Made by a program: the position numbers and the translations under genes. From Gallionella sp. (lineage in GTDB: Bacteria; Pseudomonadota; Gammaproteobacteria; Burkholderiales; Gallionellaceae), in assembly GCA_025350405.1 (NCBI GenBank), contig JANXXX010000102.1, positions 1 through 53,241 of the forward strand: a stretch of 53,241 nucleotides of DNA, written 5' to 3'. The notes below the pieces were generated by a model, which had not been told where the DNA came from, searched no databases, and saw only the letters and a list, made by a program, of their open reading frames with translations. Below are positions 35,721 through 43,805 of this stretch, one piece after another. Numbering within the stretch: the stretch's first letter is position 1; each line of letters begins with the position of its first letter.

Positions 35721-35918
35721 AGTGTGTACTATTAAAAATTCAAAGTTCTGGTGCAACAACTAGCCATTCCACTAAGTCGCCACACAACAGCGACCAAGTG
35801 GCTGGTTATAAGCAAGACAAGGCGCGAACAAAAAATTGCGACGCAGCATATGCGTAAATATATAAGGAGTAATTTTTTGTGAGCAACGCCGTATTGCGAC
35901 GTAGTTGGATTTATATAT
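35721..35918. repeat. Intergenic region with an AT-rich inverted repeat and ATTGCGACG direct repeats
   Basis: No gene is seen. ACAAAAAATT (35828-35837) and its exact complement AATTTTTTGT (35871-35880) form an inverted repeat, flanked by GGCG/CGCC (35821/35887). ATTGCGACG is repeated directly at 35835 and 35893, each followed by AT-rich TATATA. It has the look of a small dispersed element; I could not identify it. Confidence 0.5.
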
Positions 35919-36845
35919 TCAGTCATGTTGTTCGAACCATTTCTTTGCATGTTCCACATCCAACGCGATCTGCCGCGTCAGCGTTGCCACATCGGGATAT
36001 TTTTCTTCGTCGCGCAGCTTCTGCAAAAACTCCACGCGCAAATGTTTGCCATAAATCTGCTGTCCAAACTCGAACAGATGCACCTCTAAAACCGGCTTGC
36101 CATCGTGCTTCACGGTCGGGCGCACGCCCAGGCTGGCCACGCCCTGCAACACGCCCAGACCTTCGGCATGTACCTGCACCACACAGATGCCGGACAACGG
36201 CGGACGATTGTGTTTCAACTGGATGTTCGCGGTGGGAAAGCCTATCTTTTTTCCCATCCCGTCGCCATGCACCACACGCCCGCTGATACTGTAATGTCTG
36301 CCCAGATAGCGCTGCGCGGTGCGCATCTGCCCGGCAGCCAAAGCTGCGCGTACCGCTGTGCTGGAAACACGCACGTCATCTTGCTTCACGCTGTGTACTG
36401 CCTGCACTGTAAAGCCATGTTGGACACCGATCTTCTCCATCAGCGCGAAATCGCCACCGCGCCCGCTGCCGAAACGAAAGTCGTCGCCGATCAACACGAA
36501 TCTGGCAAACAACTTCTCATGCAACACATTGATAAAATCTAGCGCCGCCATCTGCGCAAACTTTGCATTGAACCAGCACACATGCACGCGATCTATGCCC
36601 AGCGCTGCAAACAACTCCAGCTTTTCGCGCAGGCTGGTCAGCCGTGTCGGCGCTTGCTGCGGGGTAAAGAACTCGCGCGGATGCGGCTCGAAAATCACCA
36701 CCGCTGTTTGCAAGCCACGCGCTTGTGCCACCACACGCAACTCATTCAGCAAAGCCTGATGACCCAGATGCACACCATCGAAATTACCGATGGTGAGTGC
36801 TACAGGCCGGGTATCGGAGGAATATAGTCCGCGCAGGATTTTCAT
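35919..36845 (-). CDS. ribF: Bifunctional riboflavin kinase/FAD synthetase
   Basis: The 308-residue protein has an N-terminal adenylyltransferase domain (~1-180; GNFDGVHLGHQALL nucleotide-binding motif) and a C-terminal flavokinase domain (~185-308; GDGMGKKIGFPTANI). It converts riboflavin to FMN and then FAD. It lies upstream of ileS on the same strand but 198 bp away with a repeat between them. Confidence 0.97.
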   Translation of the reverse strand: MKILRGLYSSDTRPVALTIGNFDGVHLGHQALLNELRVVAQARGLQTAVVIFEPHPREFFTPQQAPTRLTSLREKLELFAALGIDRVHVCWFNAKFAQMAALDFINVLHEKLFARFVLIGDDFRFGSGRGGDFALMEKIGVQHGFTVQAVHSVKQDDVRVSSTAVRAALAAGQMRTAQRYLGRHYSISGRVVHGDGMGKKIGFPTANIQLKHNRPPLSGICVVQVHAEGLGVLQGVASLGVRPTVKHDGKPVLEVHLFEFGQQIYGKHLRVEFLQKLRDEEKYPDVATLTRQIALDVEHAKKWFEQHD

Positions 36846-36863
36846 GGACGCGAATTATACCGT

Positions 36864-36963
36864 AGGGCGGATGAGCCGTAGGTGTTATCCGCCGTATATT
36901 GAGCTTGCCAAAGGGAATGTGTGTGAATTTCATTCGGCGGATAACGCGATGCTCATCCGACCT
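36864..36963. repeat. Long inverted-repeat element
   Basis: The left arm 36864-36893 and right arm 36936-36963 are imperfect ~28-base inverted repeats: both contain GGATGAGC and TTATCCGCC, read in opposite senses. The 42-base loop has no gene. It resembles the dispersed GTAGG-CGGATGAGC palindromes found in many proteobacterial intergenic regions. It separates ribF from the PhnA-like gene. Confidence 0.8.
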
Positions 36964-37020
36964 AGCAACGAGTTACGCCTGGATGAAAATAGTGAGCAGC
37001 ATTGGGATTCGCCAACACTC

Positions 37021-37233
37021 TTAAACCTTCTTCAAAAATTCCGCCTTCAGCCGCAAGCCCTTGACCGTGTCGGAATTTCCCTCGACGGCTTCGTCGCCTT
37101 CTCCGAGGCGAATATTCTTGATTACCGTACCTCTTTTTAGCGTAACGGATGAGCCTTTCACCTTCAAGTCTTTAATGACCTGCACCGAGTCGCCGTCTTT
37201 GAGTACGTTGCCATTACTATCTTTGACATCCAT
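37021..37233 (-). CDS. PhnA/YjdM-like small protein lacking the zinc ribbon
   Basis: The 70-residue protein begins VKDSNGNVLKDGDSVQVIKD and continues KVKGSSVTLKRGTVIKNIRL, which matches the C-terminal domain of PhnA/YjdM. Full-length relatives have an N-terminal zinc ribbon of ~40 residues that is missing here; no alternative upstream start adds it. The name is historical and a role in phosphonate use is not established; function unknown. It is transcribed on the same strand as tldD, ending 212 bp before the ribF start region. Confidence 0.85.
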   Translation of the reverse strand: MDVKDSNGNVLKDGDSVQVIKDLKVKGSSVTLKRGTVIKNIRLGEGDEAVEGNSDTVKGLRLKAEFLKKV

Positions 37234-37270
37234 TATTTTTCCCTCTGAACATTGACGGACAACATAAACA

Positions 37271-38737
37271 TCAGGCCGTCCCGCCCACCGTCAGCCCATC
37301 AATCCGCACCGTAGGTTGCCCGACACCAACCGGCACACTCTGCCCTTCCTTGCCGCAAGTGCCGACACCGGAATCAAGCGCCATGTCATTACCTATCATC
37401 GAGATGCGGGTGAGCACGTCCGGGCCGTTGCCGATCAGCGTCGCGCCCTTCACCGGGTGGGTGATCTTGCCGTCCTCGATCATGTAGGCTTCGGCGGTAG
37501 AGAACACGAATTTGCCGTTGGTGATATCCACTTGCCCGCCGCCGAAATTCACCGCGTACAGGCCATGCTTCACCGAGGCGATGATCTCCTTCGGGTCTTT
37601 GTTGCCGTTGAGCATATAGGTGTTGGTCATGCGCGGCATCGGCAGATGCGAGTAGGATTCGCGGCGCGCATTGCCTGTCAGTGCCGCACCCGTCAGCCGC
37701 GCGTTGAGCGTATCCTGCAAATAACCGCGCAAGATGCCGTTCTCGATCAGCATGGTGCACTGCGAGGGATTGCCTTCGTCGTCCATCTGCAACGAGCCGC
37801 GCCGTCTTGCCAGCGTGCCGTCATCCACGACGGTCACACCTTCAGCCGCGACGCGTTCGCCGACACGGCCGGAAAATGCCGAGCTGCCCTTGCGGTTGAA
37901 GTCGCCTTCCAGACCATGGCCGATCGCTTCATGCAGCAGGATGCCCGGCCAGCCGTTGCCCAGCACCACGGTCATGTTGCCTGCCGGAGCCGGACTGGCA
38001 TCGAGGTTGACCACCGCCTGATGTACCGCCTTGGCGGCATAATCGTGCAGCACCGCATCAGTGAAATAAGCATAATCGAAACGCCCGCCGCCGCCCGCCG
38101 AGCCTTGTTCGCGCTTGCCATTGCTTTCGATGATGACCGTGACCGACAGCCGCACCAGCGGACGGATATCGGCATTCATCAAGCCGTCGCTGCGCGCCAC
38201 CATCACCACTTCATATTCACCGGCCAGCCCCGCCATCACCTGCACGACGCGCGGATCGAGCGCACGCGCATAGCCTTCGAGACGTTCCAGCAACGCGACT
38301 TTTTCGGCATCTTTCAGACTGGCGATCGGGTCATGCGGCAGATAGATTTCGCGGCGCGAACCGTGACGTATCACCGGCACACTCTGCGTGCCGCCCTGCC
38401 TGGAGATCGCGCGCGTGGCTTGCGCCGCGCTTTCCAGCGCATTCAGGCTGATGTCGTCGGAATAGGCGAAGGCGGTCTTCTCGCCGCTGACCGCGCGCAC
38501 GCCGACACCCTGGTCGATGCTGAAGCTGCCGGATTTGACGATACCCTCTTCCAGCGACCAGCTCTCGGCGCGGCTGTATTGAAAGTACAGATCCGCATAG
38601 TCGAGCCGGTGCGCCATCATGCTGGCAAACACTTGCTCGATATGGCTGGCTTCGATCGAGTAAGGTGCAAACAGCGACTGCTGCGCGGTGGCGAACAGCG
38701 TATCGAAAGGGGGATTTTGTTGTGGGGTACTCATCAT
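37271..38737 (-). CDS. tldD: Metalloprotease TldD
   Basis: The 488-residue protein has the zinc-binding HE-x3-H motif at H269-E270 and H274 ([13 protein letters not shown]), plus the C-terminal cysteine region ([17 protein letters not shown]). TldD pairs with TldE (PmbA) as a heterodimeric protease with roles in microcin B17 maturation and antitoxin CcdA turnover; pmbA is not in this window. The start overlaps the nitrilase-family stop by one base (TAATG). Confidence 0.96.
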   Translation of the reverse strand: MMSTPQQNPPFDTLFATAQQSLFAPYSIEASHIEQVFASMMAHRLDYADLYFQYSRAESWSLEEGIVKSGSFSIDQGVGVRAVSGEKTAFAYSDDISLNALESAAQATRAISRQGGTQSVPVIRHGSRREIYLPHDPIASLKDAEKVALLERLEGYARALDPRVVQVMAGLAGEYEVVMVARSDGLMNADIRPLVRLSVTVIIESNGKREQGSAGGGGRFDYAYFTDAVLHDYAAKAVHQAVVNLDASPAPAGNMTVVLGNGWPGILLHEAIGHGLEGDFNRKGSSAFSGRVGERVAAEGVTVVDDGTLARRRGSLQMDDEGNPSQCTMLIENGILRGYLQDTLNARLTGAALTGNARRESYSHLPMPRMTNTYMLNGNKDPKEIIASVKHGLYAVNFGGGQVDITNGKFVFSTAEAYMIEDGKITHPVKGATLIGNGPDVLTRISMIGNDMALDSGVGTCGKEGQSVPVGVGQPTVRIDGLTVGGTA

Positions 38738-39594
38738 TATTCGCAGCTAAACAAGATGCGATGCGTCAGTGCCGGCAGGCTGGAACGCAGGCTGGCCTGA
38801 TAGGATGGATTCACGTCGGCCACCACCACGCCGGAGCCGCGCGGCAAGCGATCCAACACACGCCCCCATGGATCGACGATCATGCTATTGCCATGCGTCT
38901 CGCGCCCGTTAATGTGATAACCGCCCTGCGCTGCCGCAATCACGTATGACAAATTTTCAATGGCGCGTGCGCGCACCAGCACTTCCCAGTGCATCCTGCC
39001 GGTGGTCTCGGTGAATGCCGAGGGCAGCACGATGATGTCCACATTTTTCATCGCACGGAATAGCTCGGGAAAGCGCAGGTCGTAACACACCGCCAGCCCG
39101 ATACGCCCGAACGGGCTATCCACCACCACCACCTGGTTGCCCGGCTCGATGGTTTTGGCCTCGTGATAATTTTCGTTGCCCAACTCGAGGTTGAACAAGT
39201 GTATCTTGTCGTAGCGGGCCACTTGTTCGCCATGCTCATCGAACACCAGGCAAGTGTTTCTCACCTTGTCCGGGGTGCTAGCCGCCAGCGGGATCGAGCC
39301 GCCCACCAGCCAGATTTTGTATTGGCGGGCGGTTTCGCTAAGGAAATTCTGGATAGGCCCCTGACCAACCGGCTCACGCACCGCAACTTTATCCTGGTCT
39401 GTCATGCCCATGATGGCGAAAAATTCCGGCAACACCACCAGTCGCGCGCCCTGCTCGATGGCTTTGGCAATGAGGCGGCGCGCTTCGCTGAGGTTGCCCG
39501 CCACATTCGGGCCGGAGGCCATCTGTATGGCGGCGACCTTGTATGCGTTCACTTGCGCAGCGATACGTTGTTGTGTGGAATCACCTACTGACAT
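38737..39594 (-). CDS. Carbon-nitrogen hydrolase (nitrilase superfamily, Nit-like amidase)
   Basis: The 285-residue enzyme has the nitrilase triad: E57 (LPEFF), K130 (YDKIHLF) and C170 (VCYDLRFPE). It is of the Nit1/Nit2 type; the family includes the deaminated-glutathione amidase and omega-amidases. The YhdP-like gene ends 30 bp upstream, and tldD follows directly, a conserved order in Betaproteobacteria. Confidence 0.92.
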   Translation of the reverse strand: MSVGDSTQQRIAAQVNAYKVAAIQMASGPNVAGNLSEARRLIAKAIEQGARLVVLPEFFAIMGMTDQDKVAVREPVGQGPIQNFLSETARQYKIWLVGGSIPLAASTPDKVRNTCLVFDEHGEQVARYDKIHLFNLELGNENYHEAKTIEPGNQVVVVDSPFGRIGLAVCYDLRFPELFRAMKNVDIIVLPSAFTETTGRMHWEVLVRARAIENLSYVIAAAQGGYHINGRETHGNSMIVDPWGRVLDRLPRGSGVVVADVNPSYQASLRSSLPALTHRILFSCE

Positions 39595-39624
39595 AATTTT
39601 CTTTCTTATCTGCTCGGATTATTT

Positions 39625-42600
39625 TCACTTGCCTGGATTCTCTTTTGTTTGCGCCGGGACTCCCCCAACCTTGACCACGTTGGGGTCACTCCAGGTTCCG
39701 CTGACATTGTATTCAAATGACACCAACTTATCGAGCGGATCGCCCAATATTTTATTAGCGATGAGCGATCCGATACCCACAGCCGGACTGATGGCAAACA
39801 CGCCGATCAACGATACACTATCCCCCAGGGTCGGCAATATCCGCACGTTCAAATTCTGCGTTTCCTTATTCAAATCAACGCTGCCCTTCATGGTCACTTT
39901 GGCAGACGAACCATAGATGCGAAAATCCTGAGTCTCGATCACGCCGTCTTTGATTGAGGCATTGCCGTTGATGTTGTCGAACTGAAAGCCTTCGCTGAAC
40001 ACATCGGTAAAACCCAAGGCGACATGTTTGGGCAAATCCTGCAGGCTGAGCACACCGAGCAATTTGCCGGCGCCTGTGTCCATTTTCAGGAAGCGCCCCT
40101 TGCCGGTATCCAGCTTGAGCGTGCCATTCAACGTGGCATTACTGAATTCATCCGGCGCGCCGACCCATGACAAATTAGCCGCCAACCTGCCACTGCCGCC
40201 CTTGACGGTATTGGGATAACCGGAACGCGCAAGGATATTGCCCGCATCGCTGATATCCAGCATCAGATTGATCTGGGTTTGCATCACTCCGTCTCTATCG
40301 CTCCACACTCCATCGCCCAGCAAACTGCCGTCGGGATTGGTGATGTTCAGGCGGCGCAACCGCCAGTCCTTGCCCTCCGGGTGTCCTACCAGTTCGAAGC
40401 GGCCTATCTGCTTACTTTTTAATTGCAGGTTCTCGATCGCAATTTCCAGCGCGGGAACTGCGTTGGGATGCAGCTTGCCAACCGGTTCAGCTTGAACTGG
40501 CTGCGCGGGCTGGGCGGGCTCAGCCGACCACACAGGTAGTTGGGGTTGTTCCTCACTCAACCATTGCAGATTACTTAAATGCGCGCGGATCAATGTGCCC
40601 GTTTCATATCCGTGCGGTAGCCATACCACTTCGCCGTTCAGCGCGCTACTGGACAGCTGCGCAGCCAACCCGTCGCCGCGCCGGGCGGCATCGATATGTA
40701 ACGCGCTGATACTCTGCCCATAACCGGTCAGTTTTTCAATATGCACATTTACTCCGGAGATGGGTAATGGCGGGCCTGATATTCCTGCATCAGCTTTTGC
40801 TGCCCCGCCTGCCAAGCCCTCCCAACCCTGTATCGACAACATCGGCAAGCTGCCGACCAGCCACACGCCTTCCTTGCCTCTTGAAAATTCCTGCGCCAAT
40901 TTTGCTTCCTGCGACTTGTCCTGGGGACCAAAATTGACCGTGCCGCGCTTGATGACCATCGCACCATTTTCAGCGCGGCGCATCAGCCGCGCACTGAACA
41001 GGTTAGCCAGTTGAGCGGTAATGACATCCTGACCCTCTGCGATTGCGCCCTCCTTGGGGCAAGGCTCAGGACAGGGTTTGCCGGGAACCGTACGCTTAGT
41101 CGAGCCTGTCCTGAGCGAAGTCGAAGGGATCAGGACGGGATTCTTTTCCACGTGCAGCGTCATGACCTCATCGGCGCGCTTGGCAAAGGGCTGCGGCAAA
41201 CTGGAGCTGATCCCCTGCAAATCGGAATTGATGATGATCTGAGCGGATTTTTTTACCACGCTGATATCGGCATCCCAGGCAGCACTGCCATGCAAATAAT
41301 TCAGCAATGGAAGTGGCTCGGTCTTGCGCAAAACGTCGACATTGCTGCGCCCTTTCAGCGTGGCATGCACCGCGCCGCCTCTGGCCGTCTGCACATTGAT
41401 GGTGGCTGGTCCACCCAATATTTCTGCCGATACGCCGCTGGCGTGCATACCCGATTCTGTAAACGACAAAGCGCCGCGAGTCTTGCGCAACAACGGCACG
41501 CCTTCGCCCAAATCGATATCGTTATCCTGCACTGTAATCGTTCCTGACACTTTGACCGGATTGCTACCCAACAGCGGGATGGTCGCGAACAAATCCACAT
41601 GCCCGCTGCCGCTGGCGCTGATCCCGTCGGTAAAGCCGTCTATATAGCCGCGCAACGGACTCTTCTGAACCACTTCCAATAATGAATTGCTCGCGGCTGC
41701 AGCCTCGCCCTTTATTTCCAACGCCATATCCTTGCTCATCATGTCAGGTATCGTAACGGTGACATTATGCAAGCGCGTGTTGAGCATCGTCGCTGATGGC
41801 GACTTCACTTCCAGCCGGTTACCGCGTATCAATAACTCTCCGGTAATATTTTCGATGCGCGGCCAATTTTTGTCGAATTCCAGCACCGCATCCCGCGCAT
41901 GTCCGCTGATGTCGAATAGCATGTCTTTGCTACCGTCCAGCGGGAAGTCACTCAGATTTCCTTTGATGCGGAGACGGAAATCTTCGGTGTGCCCCGCCAG
42001 CAGCGCGCTGTTCAGCCAGTCATTGCCTTCCTTGTTCAACGCGATCAGCGGTGTGTAACGGGCAGCGCGCCTGATATCGCCGCGCGTCAGGCTGGCCGTC
42101 AAATCCAAAACCCCCAAGGTGCCGGCCAGCGTGTGGTAACCGCCATGCAGATTGCCCGCCAGATCATCGTTGGCGATTGCGACATTATCGACAGTGATCG
42201 ACAATTCCCCGCGTTCCCGCTTCCAACCTGCCTGGCCGGTTAAAGTGGTGAAAGACAATGGTTCCCGCATCACACCAGGCGCATCCACAGTCAAGCGGCG
42301 GGAATTGACACTGAGCCTGCCACCCGCTTCGTTACCATCCACATCCACGGTCAAACCGGAAAACCCGGGCATTTTGTCAACCTGATTGAGCGCAAGATTC
42401 TCAAAATGCCCCTTGAGTTTGTAGCTATCAGGGTTCTTTGCTGCGCCTTGCCATTGAGCCTCCAGGCTGGACACCCGCCCCCTTGGCGCATACGCATCCA
42501 GACGCGCGCGCAGATCGGGCTCCATCGGCAAAAATTTTGCCAGGCTGGCCAAACTTTCCAATTGCAACAAGTTGGCGCGTATCTCTACGCTCGCAGCTTG

Positions 42601-43683
42601 GCCGTTCGCCGTTTGGCCGTTTACAGCTTGCCCAGCGGCGCCTGTATTTACAGTGCGGAAATAAAAATCCGTGGGTTGAAGTTCGACGCCATTTTGCGCG
42701 CGCATCGCCAAGTGCCGGGTGGACACTTCAAAACCGCCTGTCACTTTTTGCCATGCGGCACGACCGCGCAACTCGAACAACAGCAGTTCAGGCACATCTT
42801 CGGCGAGTTTGGTGGCCACATCACGCAAATCGAGATCGGCAGTGATCTGCGCCACCTTGCCGTCCTTGAAGCCCAGCCAACCCCGCAGCGCACCGCGCCC
42901 GCGGCTGAATTCACCGGGCAGATCCAGCCATGCCCGCCAGGCTGTTACATCGGTGTAATCGAGTTGGGTAAATATCCGTCCGTCCCACGCAGTCAAGTTA
43001 TCAAAACTTTTCCCGTAAAACTCGCCGCGCACATCCAGCGGGGTCGCCAGCTCGCTGGGTGGTGTCGCGCGCAAGGCAAAACTGTGTTTGCTGAACAGAT
43101 TATCAATGCGGAAGTTGACCTGTTGCAGCACCAGCGGCGGGGCATTGCGCTGCTCGTCGAACCACACGATAAGGGCATTGCGCACCACCATGTTCGGTTG
43201 ATGCAATATCCAATCGGCCAGATCGTTGCCTTCACTTTGTTTGGATAGTGCCAGGTTGCCGGCAAAAATATTTCCTTGCGCATCCCGGCGTATCAACAAC
43301 TCAGGTCTATCGATTTCCAGGCTGGCCAGCCGAAGTTCAGCACTGAACAGCGACATCCACGATACGGTGCCATCAATGCGTTGCAGCACCAATGCAGGTT
43401 GCCGTTGCTCATCCAGAATGCGCACATCGGAAAAATTCAGGTGCGGCAGAAAGCCCTGCCAATCTCCCTGTATCTTTGCGATCGTGACCGGATTGCCCAT
43501 CGCCGCTGACAATGAAGATGTGATCCTGTCATGATATTGCTCGATATCCGGCAATAGCCAATAGCGCAGCACTATGATGATCAGTGCGATCAGCACAGCC
43601 GCAACCGCCGACACCACAATGGCGAGTCGTGTCACCCAGCTAAAGCTGTGCCAGAGCAAACGGACGGGAAGAGAATTCAGCAT
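39625..43683 (-). CDS. YhdP/TIGR02099-family giant envelope protein with a repeat inserted in frame
   Basis: The 1352-residue protein has one N-terminal transmembrane helix (~16-42) and a long AsmA-like periplasmic beta-rich body (TIGR02099), as in proteins that move phospholipids to the outer membrane. The C-terminal AsmA_2-like part includes GVFAISPAVGIGSLIANKILG. At residues ~852-878 a stretch IPSTSLRTGSTKR followed by PCPEPCPKEG is encoded by a REP-like palindrome (41050-41130) and does not fit the surrounding fold. A short NGQ-rich duplication lies near 42595-42640. It heads the operon with the nitrilase-family gene and tldD. Confidence 0.9.
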   Translation of the reverse strand: MLNSLPVRLLWHSFSWVTRLAIVVSAVAAVLIALIIIVLRYWLLPDIEQYHDRITSSLSAAMGNPVTIAKIQGDWQGFLPHLNFSDVRILDEQRQPALVLQRIDGTVSWMSLFSAELRLASLEIDRPELLIRRDAQGNIFAGNLALSKQSEGNDLADWILHQPNMVVRNALIVWFDEQRNAPPLVLQQVNFRIDNLFSKHSFALRATPPSELATPLDVRGEFYGKSFDNLTAWDGRIFTQLDYTDVTAWRAWLDLPGEFSRGRGALRGWLGFKDGKVAQITADLDLRDVATKLAEDVPELLLFELRGRAAWQKVTGGFEVSTRHLAMRAQNGVELQPTDFYFRTVNTGAAGQAVNGQTANGQAASVEIRANLLQLESLASLAKFLPMEPDLRARLDAYAPRGRVSSLEAQWQGAAKNPDSYKLKGHFENLALNQVDKMPGFSGLTVDVDGNEAGGRLSVNSRRLTVDAPGVMREPLSFTTLTGQAGWKRERGELSITVDNVAIANDDLAGNLHGGYHTLAGTLGVLDLTASLTRGDIRRAARYTPLIALNKEGNDWLNSALLAGHTEDFRLRIKGNLSDFPLDGSKDMLFDISGHARDAVLEFDKNWPRIENITGELLIRGNRLEVKSPSATMLNTRLHNVTVTIPDMMSKDMALEIKGEAAAASNSLLEVVQKSPLRGYIDGFTDGISASGSGHVDLFATIPLLGSNPVKVSGTITVQDNDIDLGEGVPLLRKTRGALSFTESGMHASGVSAEILGGPATINVQTARGGAVHATLKGRSNVDVLRKTEPLPLLNYLHGSAAWDADISVVKKSAQIIINSDLQGISSSLPQPFAKRADEVMTLHVEKNPVLIPSTSLRTGSTKRTVPGKPCPEPCPKEGAIAEGQDVITAQLANLFSARLMRRAENGAMVIKRGTVNFGPQDKSQEAKLAQEFSRGKEGVWLVGSLPMLSIQGWEGLAGGAAKADAGISGPPLPISGVNVHIEKLTGYGQSISALHIDAARRGDGLAAQLSSSALNGEVVWLPHGYETGTLIRAHLSNLQWLSEEQPQLPVWSAEPAQPAQPVQAEPVGKLHPNAVPALEIAIENLQLKSKQIGRFELVGHPEGKDWRLRRLNITNPDGSLLGDGVWSDRDGVMQTQINLMLDISDAGNILARSGYPNTVKGGSGRLAANLSWVGAPDEFSNATLNGTLKLDTGKGRFLKMDTGAGKLLGVLSLQDLPKHVALGFTDVFSEGFQFDNINGNASIKDGVIETQDFRIYGSSAKVTMKGSVDLNKETQNLNVRILPTLGDSVSLIGVFAISPAVGIGSLIANKILGDPLDKLVSFEYNVSGTWSDPNVVKVGGVPAQTKENPGK
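41050..41130. repeat. REP-like palindrome inserted in frame in the YhdP-like gene
   Basis: GCTCAGGACAGG at 41064-41075 and CCTGTCCTGAGC at 41105-41116 are exact inverted repeats. The flank CCTGAGC-GAA-GTCGAAGGG (41110-41129) is the same core as the element at 11147-11216. The insertion keeps the reading frame. Confidence 0.8.
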
Positions 43684-43699
43684 GGATTTAGTATTTGGT

Positions 43700-43755
43700 C
43701 GCTAGTCGTTAGTTGCCAGCCGCCCGTTGGTCAAACTAACCACCAACGACTAGCG
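43700..43755. promoter_or_regulatory. Inverted repeat between divergent YhdP-like and glnE genes
   Basis: CGCTAGTCGTT (43700-43710) and AACGACTAGCG (43745-43755) are perfect 11-bp inverted repeats 34 bases apart, 17-51 bases from the two start codons. It may be a repressor site for the two promoters or a dispersed repeat; the sequence alone cannot decide. Confidence 0.5.
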
Positions 43756-43805
43756 TCCAACAACCAATCAGAAGACAATGCATATTCTAACTTGAAGCTC
43801 CATTC

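Noticed and set aside
34182-35735. Long plus-strand open frame (517 codons) opposite ileS
   Set aside because: Antisense to a clear housekeeping gene with intact motifs; no independent start signal.
37316-38800. Long plus-strand open frame (494 codons) opposite tldD
   Set aside because: Antisense shadow with biased composition; tldD on the other strand has catalytic motifs.
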